64,000 nt of DNA from Streptomyces albipurpureus (GTDB lineage: Bacteria > Actinomycetota > Actinomycetes > Streptomycetales > Streptomycetaceae), in the NCBI RefSeq assembly GCF_023701525.1, contig NZ_JAMQAW010000007.1, positions 108,181 to 172,180 of the forward strand, in the 5' to 3' direction. The translations under genes and the position numbers were made by a program. The notes beneath the pieces were generated by a model. That model saw only the letters and a list, made by a program, of their open reading frames with translations. It did no database searches and was not told the DNA's origin. Within the stretch, counting starts at the first letter, position 1, and each line of letters opens with the position of its first letter. Below are positions 1 to 8,018 of the stretch, one piece after another.

Positions 1-1164
1 CGGGTCAAGCTCCCCACTCGGAGGGAAGAGCGGGCGGCCGTCCGGGAGTCGTTTCCCGATGACCGCAGGGGCGTTTGGGCGACCGTAGAGCAGGTCCCTG
101 ACGGCACCTTCCAAGAAGGGCCGCTTCTCCTCCACCACGATGATCTCGCGTAGCCCGGTAGCGAATTGACGGATGGCAGCCGACTCCAGTGGGTAGATCA
201 TGCCGACCCGCAGTAGACGCACCCCGCGCCGGTTCAGTTCGGCGTCATCCAGCCCCAGCGTGCGAAGCGCCTGCCGCACATCGAGGAAAGTCTTGCCTGC
301 GGCGAGGATCCCGATGCGGTCGTCCGCGCTGGAGCACTCCTGGCGATTGAGGGTGTTGGCTGCGGCGTACTGCCGTGAAACCTCCAGGCGGATACCGTCC
401 CTGCTCTCTTCCAATGGGGTGATGTGCGGCTGCAGCAGTTTGGACCCAGGTGCGTGACGGAAGGGTTTGCCCTCCAACAGGAGCTCTGGCGAGGCGGGCA
501 CGATTCGGTCCGGACCGACCTGGACGGAACTCGATCCGTCCGCAACGTTGGTGGCGATCTTGAGCGCGACCCAGAGCCCGCTGGCACGCGATATGGCGAC
601 AGCGTGTAGTCCGAGATCGAGCACGTCCTGGGAGTCCGCGGGATACAGGGTCGGCACGCCGAGATCGGCGAGCAGTTGCTCGGAGGCGCCGGGAACCGTT
701 GACGATTTCGCTGCCGGGTCGTCCCCGACGAGCGCTATTGCGCCCCCGAGGGGGTGTGTACCCATCAGGTTGTTGTGACGCATGGCGTCCGCTGCCCTGT
801 CCAGGCCGGGAGATTTTCCGTACCAGTATCCGGTGACCCCTTCGAAACGCCTGTCTGGAAAGGCGGCAGCAAGTTGGGAGCCCTGGACGGCCGTTGCAGC
901 GAGTTCCTCGTTGACGCCGGGCCGGAAGACGATGTCCAGCTCGTCGAGGTGTGCCTGCTGTCGGGCCAGCTCCAAGTCGTAGCCGGCCAGTGGGGAGCCT
1001 TCGTAGCCAGAAATGAATCCCGCTGTGGCCAACTGGGCACGCTGGTCTGCGCGACGCTGGTCCAGAGGCAGCCGGACAAGGGCCTGGATACCCGTGAGTT
1101 GAACAGTTTTCCCCTCCGCTCCATAGCGGTGATCATTCCTGAGCTGTGCATCCTGATGGGCCAT
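1..1164 (-). CDS. Indolepyruvate (2-oxoacid):ferredoxin oxidoreductase, fused type, N-terminal 388 residues; runs off the window
   Basis: The frame is open from an ATG at 1164-1162 to base 1 without a stop, so only the first 388 residues are seen; fused members of this family are roughly 1150-1200 residues. Recognisable blocks are FISGYEGSPLAGYD (residues 50-63), PGVNEELAATAVQGS (82-96) and GYWYGKSPGLDRA (112-124), typical of the thiamine-diphosphate domain of indolepyruvate ferredoxin oxidoreductases. The family oxidatively decarboxylates aryl-pyruvates or other 2-oxoacids to acyl-CoA with ferredoxin as acceptor, in the cytoplasm. A purine-rich GGAAGGGAAG lies before the ATG. It is the last visible gene of a leftward set behind acdS (171-nt gap). 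The substrate cannot be told from sequence; 2-oxobutyrate from AcdS is an attractive but unproven option. Confidence 0.85.
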   Translation of the reverse strand, partial: MAHQDAQLRNDHRYGAEGKTVQLTGIQALVRLPLDQRRADQRAQLATAGFISGYEGSPLAGYDLELARQQAHLDELDIVFRPGVNEELAATAVQGSQLAAAFPDRRFEGVTGYWYGKSPGLDRAADAMRHNNLMGTHPLGGAIALVGDDPAAKSSTVPGASEQLLADLGVPTLYPADSQDVLDLGLHAVAISRASGLWVALKIATNVADGSSSVQVGPDRIVPASPELLLEGKPFRHAPGSKLLQPHITPLEESRDGIRLEVSRQYAAANTLNRQECSSADDRIGILAAGKTFLDVRQALRTLGLDDAELNRRGVRLLRVGMIYPLESAAIRQFATGLREIIVVEEKRPFLEGAVRDLLYGRPNAPAVIGKRLPDGRPLFPPSGELDP

Positions 1165-1334
1165 CGTCAGGGCTTCCCTTCCATTGCAACGGGGCGCCTC
1201 GAGGAGGGGCCACAGGAGAAATTCGCGTGAGAGCGCCGAAGGGGAATACCCCAAACGGGGCGCTACCACAGGAGGCGACGCCGCGTAGAGGGGTTTCATC
1301 GGTCTTGCAGGCGGGCGCGAACGCAGAGTTGGCG

Positions 1335-2351
1335 TCAGCCGCTTAGGAAGGGGTAGCTGTAGGCACTCAGTGCGGGCACTCCGCCAAGGTGTACATACAG
1401 CACCCGCGATCCCGAGGGGAATTCACCTCGCTCAACCATGTCAATCATTCCCTGCATCGACTTTCCCTCGTACACGGGGTCGGTCATCATCCCTTCCAGT
1501 CTTGCGCAACGCCGGATCGCATTCACTGTTTCGGTAGACGGAACGCCGTACCCCGGGAAGGCGTAGCGGGTGTCCAGCACGATATCGGCATCCGTAATGG
1601 TATGTCGCACACCGAGAAGCTCTGCAGTATTTTCGGCGATTCTCCTGATCTGGTTCCTGGTTTCGACGGGACTTGCTGTCACATCAATCCCGATGACTGA
1701 TTGACTGCGGCCTTCGCGGGCAAGTCCAACGACCATGCCCGCCTGGGTACTGCCCGAAGCAGAACAAACGACGATAAAATCGAATGTGAAGCCGAGATCG
1801 CTTTCCTGCTGTCGCAATTCGTCAGCGAACCGCGCATATCCCAGGCCACCCAGAGGGTGGTCCGAAGCGCCGATCGGGATCGGATAGGGTTTGCCGCCCT
1901 CGCTGCGGACCTGCTCGAGTGCTTTCTCCCAACTCTCTTTGACGCCGATGCTGAACTCTTCTTCGGAAAAGTCGAGCTGCGCGCCCAGGACGCGACTCAG
2001 GAGCACGTTTCCTACGCGGTCGTAGGTGACGTCCTTCCAATCCACCCAGCTACCTTGGACGAGACGGCACTTCATGCCGATCTTGGCTGCGACGGCCGCG
2101 ACTTGGCGGGTGTGGTTCGACTGGATGCCGCCGATGGACACCAGGGTGTCGCAGTCCTGAGCGATAGCGTCAGGAACCAGGTACTCGAGCTTGCGCGTCT
2201 TGTTCCCGCCGAAGGCGAGGCCGCTGTTGCAGTCGTCCCGCTTGGCCCAGATCTCGACCTTTCCGCCGAGGTCCGCGCTGAGCCGTGGGAGCGGTTCCAA
2301 TGGGGTGGGACCGAAGGTCAGAGGGTATCGGGGGAATCGGTCGAGATACAT
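1335..2351 (-). CDS. acdS: 1-aminocyclopropane-1-carboxylate deaminase
   Basis: A PLP enzyme that opens the ring of ACC, the plant ethylene precursor, to 2-oxobutyrate and ammonia. The start at 2351 ([14 protein letters not shown]) gives 338 residues, the exact family length; upstream in-frame codons are not homologous and GAGGAGCG lies 4-10 nt before this ATG. The PLP lysine is K51 in [11 protein letters not shown]. The residues that separate true ACC deaminases from D-cysteine desulfhydrases, E295 and L322, are both present ([22 protein letters not shown]), as is Y294. It follows the dehydratase-like gene by 28 nt and precedes the oxidoreductase, which suggests a co-transcribed catabolic unit. 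Finding acdS beside these two genes rather than alone or beside an lrp-type regulator is unusual to my knowledge. Confidence 0.95.
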   Translation of the reverse strand: MYLDRFPRYPLTFGPTPLEPLPRLSADLGGKVEIWAKRDDCNSGLAFGGNKTRKLEYLVPDAIAQDCDTLVSIGGIQSNHTRQVAAVAAKIGMKCRLVQGSWVDWKDVTYDRVGNVLLSRVLGAQLDFSEEEFSIGVKESWEKALEQVRSEGGKPYPIPIGASDHPLGGLGYARFADELRQQESDLGFTFDFIVVCSASGSTQAGMVVGLAREGRSQSVIGIDVTASPVETRNQIRRIAENTAELLGVRHTITDADIVLDTRYAFPGYGVPSTETVNAIRRCARLEGMMTDPVYEGKSMQGMIDMVERGEFPSGSRVLYVHLGGVPALSAYSYPFLSG

Positions 2352-2379
2352 GATCGCTCCTCGTTCTCCTGCAGCACCG

Positions 2380-3930
2380 TCACGATCCGTGACAGCCGGT
2401 GGAATTCTCGCCTTCGATGCTCTTTTCCGTTGTCTCCGGTATCTGACAACCGACGGCGCAGCAGCGCCCGGGCTGCTTGGAGACCTTTCGGCCGTCATCG
2501 GCGACGCCGCGGGCGATGAGGCGTTCCACGAAGGCAGACTTCTCCTCCACGGGGTAACTACGCCAGATCTCACGCTTCATGGCTTCCGGTGAGCCGCCGC
2601 CGTGCAGCGAGATCACCGAGTACCAGCCGCCTTGATAGGAAGCAGTGAGGTCCTCGATCAGTCGGGCTACCTCGAGTCGTTGTGAGGCAGGTACACCGGG
2701 GCGTGCGCTGAGCACCGCGGCCAACGAGGCCGCGGTCTCGGGGTTGTGATCCTCTTCCGGCGTGGGCAACGCGACGATCAGACCGCCCGAGACATGGTGA
2801 GCTAGGCGATGCATGTCATAGATCTGGGTGGCGAGTAGCAACTTCCCGATATTGGCAAAGACGGGTTCGGGGGACACCGTCCCGGAAGAGTCCTTGGCGC
2901 CGTATACCGAGGCCGCCACGCCGCAGGCATAGAAGCCTTCCACGATCTTGATCAGGTCGACCAGGGCGTCACGGATATGACCGTGGCGGTCAGGGTCGAG
3001 GCCGTTGGCCCCAGCCATGAGCACCCCCGCTCCGATGAGAAGGTCCCCGAAGCCGGCGCGGGCTCCGATGCAGGAATGGCGGTGGTGGGAGGCGTACGTG
3101 GTCACTAGGTGGCCCGCTGCCTCCGCTTCACCCGCGAGGAACACACGCTCCCAGGGAACGAACACGTCTTCGAACATGACGACCCCGGTGGACTGGCCGT
3201 AGCGTGCCGAGAACCGCGCCGCAGCCTCGCCCGGCCGCCCGGCCGGTCGCGCGACAATGGTGATGCCGGGTGCATCGACTGGCACCGCGCAGCACACGGC
3301 GAAGTCGGCGTCCTCCTGGGCCATAGCACGGCCCGGCATAACGAGGAACTCATGCACGTATGGCGCGCCAGTGACGATGGCCTTCGTGCCACGAAGCACG
3401 ATCCCGTCGGTCCGGCGCTCGGTGATATGCACGTAAACGTCAGGATTGGCCTGCTGGCTGGGCCGCTTGGCACGCTCACCCTTGGCGTCGGTCATGGCCA
3501 CCCCCAGTGTCAGGTCTCGGTCCTGTACGTCATGGAGGTAGGCAAGGAAGCGCTGGTGGTAGTCGCTGCCATGTTCGGAGTCGGTGCGGTTGGTCGACTG
3601 AAAGATCGCGTTCAGGGCGTCGTGGGTGAGGTAGCGCTGAGCGCAACCGGACTCGCGACACACCAGCCGCACTGCTTCAAGCTTGGCCAGAAGGTCATCG
3701 GGATGGGTGTTGATATGGAGCATCCGGTTGACGATCTTGTCCGAGGTGCCCTGCCGGGCAGTCATCAGCGGCTCGTACTCGGACTTCCTGGCGAAGTCAT
3801 AGGTGACTCCCACGGCAGCGATCCCGGGCGCGAGGGCGGCGTCATCGGCCACACAGGTCACGGCACTACCGTTGACAAACACCCTCGGCCGGTAGGAACG
3901 GAGCGACTCCCGATAGTCCTCAGAGCTCAT
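2380..3930 (-). CDS. 4-hydroxybutyryl-CoA dehydratase / 4-hydroxyphenylacetate 3-hydroxylase family protein lacking two cluster ligands
   Basis: A 516-residue flavoprotein of the AbfD/HpaB superfamily. The run [20 protein letters not shown] (145-164) and [18 protein letters not shown] (279-296) align with clostridial 4-hydroxybutyryl-CoA dehydratase (recalled alignment). Of the four [4Fe-4S] ligands of that enzyme, C99 and H292 correspond to C96 and H283, but C103 is Y100 and C299 is A290; Y296 is replaced by C287. It may therefore lack the cluster and do other flavin chemistry. The ATG at 3930 sits 12 nt after AGGAGG; a GTG at 3936 sits 6 nt after it and is the better-spaced start (two extra residues). 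Divergent from the TetR gene with a palindrome between; leads the acdS cluster. FAD binding is expected from family. Substrate unknown. Confidence 0.8.
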   Translation of the reverse strand: MSSEDYRESLRSYRPRVFVNGSAVTCVADDAALAPGIAAVGVTYDFARKSEYEPLMTARQGTSDKIVNRMLHINTHPDDLLAKLEAVRLVCRESGCAQRYLTHDALNAIFQSTNRTDSEHGSDYHQRFLAYLHDVQDRDLTLGVAMTDAKGERAKRPSQQANPDVYVHITERRTDGIVLRGTKAIVTGAPYVHEFLVMPGRAMAQEDADFAVCCAVPVDAPGITIVARPAGRPGEAAARFSARYGQSTGVVMFEDVFVPWERVFLAGEAEAAGHLVTTYASHHRHSCIGARAGFGDLLIGAGVLMAGANGLDPDRHGHIRDALVDLIKIVEGFYACGVAASVYGAKDSSGTVSPEPVFANIGKLLLATQIYDMHRLAHHVSGGLIVALPTPEEDHNPETAASLAAVLSARPGVPASQRLEVARLIEDLTASYQGGWYSVISLHGGGSPEAMKREIWRSYPVEEKSAFVERLIARGVADDGRKVSKQPGRCCAVGCQIPETTEKSIEGENSTGCHGS

Positions 3931-3965
3931 CAACACAACGAACCTCCTCAAGAAATTATTGTTCG

Positions 3966-3981
3966 ACAGTGTGAACACTGT
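3966..3981. promoter_or_regulatory. Palindrome ACAGTG-TGAA-CACTGT, candidate TetR operator
   Basis: A perfect inverted repeat with 6-nt arms (3966-3971 and 3976-3981) in the 83-nt gap between the divergent dehydratase-like and TetR genes. Size and place fit a TetR-family operator controlling both directions; binding by the neighbouring regulator is inference. Confidence 0.6.
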
Positions 3982-4013
3982 TAGATTTACAAGTCAAGCG
4001 TTAATCAGGGCCG

Positions 4014-4652
4014 ATGAGAGAGAGAATCTTGAACGACGATCAACGCCAACGGCGTCAGCGCTCTGTCGGGAGCCTCAAGCGAGGCATGATCCGCGATGCA
4101 GCCCGAACAGTGTTCAAGGCTGAAGGGCTGGAAGGCTCAAGCCTGCGAGCTATCGCGGCGGAAGCCGGGTACACCCCAGCCGCGCTGTACGCCCACTTTG
4201 ACTCCAAGGAGGCGCTCTACGCCGAGGTGCTAGAAGACTCCCTTGGCAGGCTCACAGCGTCCATCACGCAGGCAGGGTCCACCGCCGGTACTCCCAACGC
4301 CCGGCTCCACGCTGCCGCCATGGCCTTCTTCGACTTCTACGCCGAAAACCCGTCCGACCTCGACCTGGGGTTCTACCTGTTCCGCGGCGGCATGAAGCCA
4401 CAAGGTCTGGGAAAAGAGCGTGACCAGGTACTCAACCAGGCCCTCGCCAGAGCCCTCAAACCCATCTCCGAAGCCGCCGCGAATATCGGAGTTGCTCCAG
4501 AGGAGGCCAATCTCCTGGTAGTCGAGATCTTCGCCCACGCCGCTGGACTCCTCCTACTCACCCACACCGGACGCATCCGCATCTTTGACGCGGCCGCACC
4601 GGACCTCATGGAGCGCTACATCACCGAAAAGATCAACATCCTGACCTCCTAG
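4014..4652 (+). CDS. TetR/AcrR family transcriptional regulator
   Basis: A 212-residue one-component repressor. The N-terminal helix-turn-helix is clear: MIRDAARTVFKAEGLEGSSL then RAIAAEAGYTPAALYAHFDSK (about residues 24-64), the canonical TetR pattern with the YxHF helix end. The rest is a helical ligand-binding/dimer domain (LHAAAMAFFDFYAENPSDLD). The gene is divergent from the dehydratase-acdS-oxidoreductase set, with a perfect palindrome in the shared promoter, so it probably represses that set and itself until a pathway compound binds. The start at 4014 has only a weak CAGGG before it; the next Met, at 4086, would cut into the HTH, so the longer form is preferred. Ligand unknown. Confidence 0.9.
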   Translation: MRERILNDDQRQRRQRSVGSLKRGMIRDAARTVFKAEGLEGSSLRAIAAEAGYTPAALYAHFDSKEALYAEVLEDSLGRLTASITQAGSTAGTPNARLHAAAMAFFDFYAENPSDLDLGFYLFRGGMKPQGLGKERDQVLNQALARALKPISEAAANIGVAPEEANLLVVEIFAHAAGLLLLTHTGRIRIFDAAAPDLMERYITEKINILTS

Positions 4653-4660
4653 TGATGTTG

Positions 4661-5060
4661 TCAAGCCGCGACTGTGACAGGGAGTTCACTGTGGAAGCAC
4701 CGTCCCTCACGAATCAGGGCCCATAGGACGCCGCCCCGTCGTCGGGCCAGCGCGAGGACGGCATGGGTGTGCCGCTTGCCTTCGGCGCGCTGGCGTTCGT
4801 AGAAGCGTCGCAGTTGCGGATGCTGATGAGCGCGGAGGTGTAGAGCACGCGTTGCAGGCCGCGGTGGTAGCGCCTGGGGCGGTGCAGGTTGCCGCTGACG
4901 TTGCCGGGGCACCGGGGCGACGCCCGCGAAGCTGGCCAAGCGGTCGGCGGTGCCGAACCGGCTCATGTCGCCCGCGGTGGCCGCGAGGAACTCGGCGCCT
5001 CCGACCGGATGCGCAGTCAGAGGGTCGTGGAAGAGGTGATGTGGCGGCGGAAGTGTGGGG
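4661..5060 (-). pseudogene. IS110-family transposase remnant (C-terminal part, frameshifted)
   Basis: Three frames read in turn give a degraded IS110 C-terminus: GGAEFLAATAGDMSRFGTAD and RLASFAGVAPVPR in one frame, then PGNVSGNLHRPRRYHRGLQR and VLYTSALISIRNCDAS in a second frame (about 4797-4905), then RRFYERQRAEGKRHTHAVLA and LARRRGGVLWALIREGRC back in the first. So at least two compensating frameshifts have occurred, and the N-terminal catalytic RuvC-like part is absent. It cannot make an active transposase. It sits just after the TetR gene, marking the border of the acdS cluster. Confidence 0.75.
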
Positions 5061-5564
5061 CATGAGGCCCGCCGAGGGTCCACCGGCGGGCCGTGATCCG
5101 GAGTGCGGGGTGAGCCAAGCGGGCGGCCGACTACGGCGCGCCAGTCGAAGCGCCCCACCCTGCGGGGCGATCACAAGCCTGGCGCTGCCCGGGCGCGGGG
5201 TGAGGAAGCGGAGACCGACCGCGGCCGGGTACGGGGGGTTGCCGACTGCGCCCCTGACGCGGTCCAAGCTGCGGCAGTGTGCGGGAGGCGGTGCATTGTG
5301 ACCGGGGCCTCGGCGGCGCTGCTTTCCCCCATCAAGCAACATCAGCGTGCCGAGCTCACGGTGGAGCTCGGCCCGCTGATGCTCTGGGGCCGCGTACCGA
5401 TGCGATCCACCGCCCCCTGGGGCCCTTCTTCGCAGACCACTTCCTACTCTGGGGCTCTTCCCTCACTTCTGACGTCAGCTCACCAGACTCTGTCCAGTGA
5501 GCCGTCACCCACCGCAACCTCAGGTTGCCGAGAAGGCCTCCGTGTCTTCCATCTCTGGATCACC
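5061..5564. other. Gap without a recognisable gene
   Basis: Apart from the hairpin at 5340-5381 nothing convincing is seen. Open frames exist on both strands because of the high GC content, but none has a ribosome site plus a familiar product. Confidence 0.4.
5340..5381. terminator. Strong hairpin, probable bidirectional terminator
   Basis: Arms CATCAGCG-T-GCCGAGCTC (5340-5357) and GAGCTCGGC-C-CGCTGATG (5364-5381) pair over 17 bp with one T/C mismatch and a 6-nt loop. There is no T-tract, which is usual in Streptomyces. It lies downstream of the leftward FBP gene (ends 5565). Confidence 0.6.
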
Positions 5565-6086
5565 TCACGTTCTGTGGCGTGTGGTTCGTTCGGTGTCGGA
5601 CAGTGAACGTATGAAGGCGATCGTGCGCGAGCGCATGCCTTCGCGGCGCGCGGCGATGATTTCGTCGCCCGGGGGGTCGAAGGCGTGGCGGATCGGCTTG
5701 GTATGTATCTTCACCGCGCAGTCGAGGTCGGTGCACAGGAGAAGGCCGACGGTGTTCAGACGTTCACGTTTGTCGCGTGATGGGCGTCGAGCGGTAAAGA
5801 GTGAAACCTCGTTGAACCGGCGGGTGGACCGGCACAGGTCGCACATCATCGCGCGCGATCCGTGTACCGCGTGGTTCGGAGCCTGCTGCAGCAGCACTCC
5901 CAACGCCTGGTCGTCGGCCTCGGTGACGAGGTAGGCGCGCTTCGCGGCACGCAGATCCCGCCACCCGAGGTAGTCGATCCGGTGCCACGGGGTGTCGTCG
6001 AACCAGGCTGGTAGTCGAACCTTGCTCTCGGTTGGGTCCAGGTTCACGATCGCGCCGCGCACTTCTTCCCTGGTCATGGGTCGCAT
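5565..6086 (-). CDS. FBP (EF-G-binding, FusB-like) domain protein with treble-clef zinc finger
   Basis: A 173-residue protein matching the actinobacterial stand-alone form of the elongation-factor-G-binding family. The start at 6086 (MRPMTREEVRGAIVNLDP) is chosen for AGGAGAAGTC directly before it. The N-terminal part has LPAWFDDTPWHRIDYLGW (25-42); the C-terminal zinc finger uses C82, C85, C118 and C123 (CDLC and CTDLDC). In staphylococci FusB/FusC binds EF-G through this finger and frees ribosomes stalled by fusidic acid; the actinobacterial proteins are not well studied, so ribosome rescue or drug tolerance is inference. It stands alone between an IS scar and a stretch of hairpins. Confidence 0.85.
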   Translation of the reverse strand: MRPMTREEVRGAIVNLDPTESKVRLPAWFDDTPWHRIDYLGWRDLRAAKRAYLVTEADDQALGVLLQQAPNHAVHGSRAMMCDLCRSTRRFNEVSLFTARRPSRDKRERLNTVGLLLCTDLDCAVKIHTKPIRHAFDPPGDEIIAARREGMRSRTIAFIRSLSDTERTTRHRT

Positions 6087-6412
6087 GACTTCTCCTATCG
6101 CCGGTGGCAGGCGAAAGTGCCGGTCAGGATGTTCTGTGGAGTGCTTGAGAGAGTCTTGTTGGTGCTGGACACCCGGGGTGCTCCTTGCTGGGAAGTCTGC
6201 GATGACAGCAAGAGCAGGCCGAGCGGCCTCGACGAAGGTACCCACTCCAAGCGCCGCGACATGTGCGCGGGCGGAGACATGGGCTGATTCAGAGCACCGG
6301 AGAGTGTCACGTCCGGTCACCGTCCAAGAGAGAACGGCATCGCGAAGACGGACTACTGGCTAGACGGTGCCGCGAGGCGCGCGCGGCGCGAGCCGAAACA
6401 TAAATCTCTCTC
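6087..6412. other. Gap, nothing recognised
   Basis: Upstream region of the FBP gene. Short open frames only, without ribosome sites or known domains. Confidence 0.4.
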
Positions 6413-6790
6413 CTAGGGCGCACAAGGCCCAGAGTGGATCGAAGGAACTGCGCGAGAGTAACAACAGCTCCCAGATGAATGCCAACGAATTTTCGGGCAC
6501 CGCTCCACCACCGTCGGTGGTGGAGCGCTTGCCGCGGTGGCAAGCGCCTCGGCGGTTTGCGGGCTGATCCCCGAGAGGGCGGTGGTGAGAACGTCGATCG
6601 TGTCCAGGACATCTTCGGCCGCGACCGTGCTCCAGGTGGGGGTGACGACGTCGACGAGCTGGCGGACGCCCACGACCGCCGGCTCGACCGACTGCTCAAC
6701 CCCGGGCGCGGCCCGGGGGTTCAGTCGCATACCGGGTTCGACGACACCACCGGCGACGCGCTGGAGCCAGCGTTCAGGAGCGGACGGTAG
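6413..6790 (-). CDS. Hypothetical coding segment, possibly a gene fragment
   Basis: On the minus strand the stretch containing PGVEQSVEPAVVGVRQLVDV and DVLDTIDVLTTALSGISPQT has nearly all codons ending in G or C, as expected for real Streptomyces coding sequence, whereas the overlapping frames do not. No clear start with a ribosome site was found (an ATG at 6733 falls inside the segment) and I do not recognise the product. The downstream end crosses the twin hairpins at 6501-6546, so the true gene may have ended before them. It could be the surviving interior of a larger gene. Low confidence that it is expressed. Confidence 0.3.
   Translation of the reverse strand, partial: LPSAPERWLQRVAGGVVEPGMRLNPRAAPGVEQSVEPAVVGVRQLVDVVTPTWSTVAAEDVLDTIDVLTTALSGISPQTAEALATAASAPPPTVVERCPKIRWHSSGSCCYSRAVPSIHSGPCAP
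6501..6546. other. Two abutting perfect hairpins
   Basis: Arms CGCTCCACCACC (6501-6512) and GGTGGTGGAGCG (6516-6527) form a 12-bp stem with a 3-nt loop; CGCTTGCC (6526-6533) and GGCAAGCG (6539-6546) form an 8-bp stem that shares two bases with the first. They could be a terminator pair left from a lost gene. Confidence 0.6.
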
Positions 6791-6855
6791 CCGTGTTGGC
6801 CGGGACGCTGCTCCTCTAGGGACAGGTCCCGGCCCTCCTCGGCTCTCTACACCAC

Positions 6856-6885
6856 GGGCCCCTGCCAGACTCTTGGCAGGGCCCC
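6856..6885. terminator. Hairpin, possible terminator
   Basis: CCCCTGCCA-type left arm (6856-6867) pairs with TGGCAGGGCCCC (6874-6885) over 8 bp, a one-base bulge and 3 further bp around loop GACTCT. It lies about 155 nt downstream of the minus-strand tRNA-like element and may end its transcript. Confidence 0.45.
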
Positions 6886-7040
6886 TGCTGCCCGAAGCCA
6901 TGAGTCACTCGACGTCTGCGGAGCTTCGAGTGCTGCCCAAATTCGTATACAGGTGCTGTCGGCTCGTGGGCTCCGGCCCAACTTCTGTGGACCCGGCCTG
7001 ACGAGACCTTCCGTGCGTCGGCTCAAGTCCAGGTCGGCTG

Positions 7041-7158
7041 CAGTGCCGACGGGATTCGAACCCGCGGACAGACAGGAGCAGGCCCGCCCCGTCTCCGTCA
7101 GTCGACATGAGGGAACCTCGCCCACGTCGATCGCAATGGGCCGCTCTGCCACGGCACC
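7041..7158 (-). tRNA. tRNA-like gene or tRNA pseudogene with enlarged anticodon arm
   Basis: On the minus strand the acceptor GGTGCCG (7158-7152) pairs with CGGCACT (7047-7041), 7 bp with a terminal G-U. The D-arm GCAG-AGCGGCCCA-TTGC and the T-arm GCGGG-TTCGAAT-CCCGT are canonical, including the GG of the D-loop and the TTCGAAT loop. Between them the expected 17-nt anticodon arm is replaced by a longer one: stem TCGAC/GTCGA encloses 19 nt with its own small GAGG/CCTC hairpin, and no normal U33-anticodon loop can be drawn. A long variable region follows, so it descends from a class II tRNA or is a tRNA mimic. The total of about 118 nt exceeds any standard bacterial tRNA. No CCA is encoded. Confidence 0.5.
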
Positions 7159-7328
7159 GCAACCTGCGGGAATGCGCGCAGACCCGCTCCACCTCAGAGT
7201 AGGGACACCGTCCTCTGCGGACAAACCCTTATCTGGAACAGAGGACCTCTACCCCTGGTCCACAGAAGTTGAGCCAGAACCGGCTCGTGAACAAAGCCAC
7301 TCGATCACACCCTTTCCGGAAAGCCCCA

Positions 7329-7806
7329 TCAACGGCTTCTACGATCTACGCATACTGGATCCCGAGCTGCTGGAACGGGTCACCGCTCGGCGCGCGGAAC
7401 TGGACGAACTCGAAGAACAGCTGGCCAAGCAGTTGGCGAAGGTGCGGGCGGAGCGGGACGAACTCGCCGTCGCAGAGAGAGTCCTTGAGCGGGTGAGCGA
7501 GCAGATTGCCGACGAGCGTGCCGAGACCGCGCCGGTGCCGGGGCATGTGGGAGGGCAGGTGGTAAGGCTGATCCCGCACCGCGCGGCGGGTGTGGAGGAG
7601 ACCGCGCTCCCGCCGGACTACCAGCGGATCCTCCCGGCCGTGCGGCAGGCCACCGGGCAGGTCATGGCCCGCCAGGTCGGCGAGATGGTGGGGTGGATGT
7701 CAGCGTGCGGACCAAGCTGGAGCCGCTGCGCGGAAAGCTGATCGGGATGGTCGACCGCGGCTGGCTGCGGAAACTGCCCGACGGCCGATTCACCACCCGC
7801 CTGTGA
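7329..7806 (+). pseudogene. Frameshifted small coiled-coil/winged-helix-like protein
   Basis: Two frames join to one familiar-looking product. The first has a charged coiled coil (ELDELEEQLAKQLAKVRAER, then DELAVAERVLERVSEQIADE), LIPHRAAGVEETALPPDYQ and QRILPAVRQATGQVMARQVG; after about 7690 the next frame continues with VDVSVRTKLEPLRGKLIGMV and DRGWLRKLPDGRFTTRL to a stop at 7804-7806. One base is out of step in the G-rich run near 7687-7694. From memory, intact relatives of about 150-160 residues recur in Streptomyces genomes near mobile elements; their function is not known to me. No ATG/GTG start was found for the first frame, so the 5' end may also be lost. Confidence 0.55.
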
Positions 7807-8018
7807 CCGGGGGCGCCGCAGCACGGCGGTGAGTCGGGGCGTAACCGGGGTGTCCCCAGCGTCCGTTGGGCACAGTGTGAAAAGAGCCAAAGAGCACGCG
7901 ACGACACCTGGCAACCTGTCAACCTGTCAACCTGTCAACCAGTGCCGCGTCTCGCTGTCCACGCGCACCGTCAACCACCGCGCGTTGACGGCGGATGGTC
8001 TTCGGGAGGTCGGGCACG

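Noticed and set aside
1335..2351. D-cysteine desulfhydrase as an alternative to ACC deaminase
   Set aside because: The diagnostic E295 and L322 of ACC deaminase are both present.
2191..2592. Open frames on the plus strand across acdS and the dehydratase-like gene
   Set aside because: They are mirror frames of the minus-strand genes, with no ribosome sites and no familiar product.
3105..3984. Other frames across the dehydratase-like gene on both strands
   Set aside because: Frames lack SD sequences and family motifs; the 2380-3930 frame carries all conserved blocks.
7041..7158. Considered as tRNA-Sec because of length and a TCA triplet in the anticodon region
   Set aside because: TCA is not in a 7-nt anticodon loop, and the acceptor/T-arm geometry of selenocysteine tRNA is not met.
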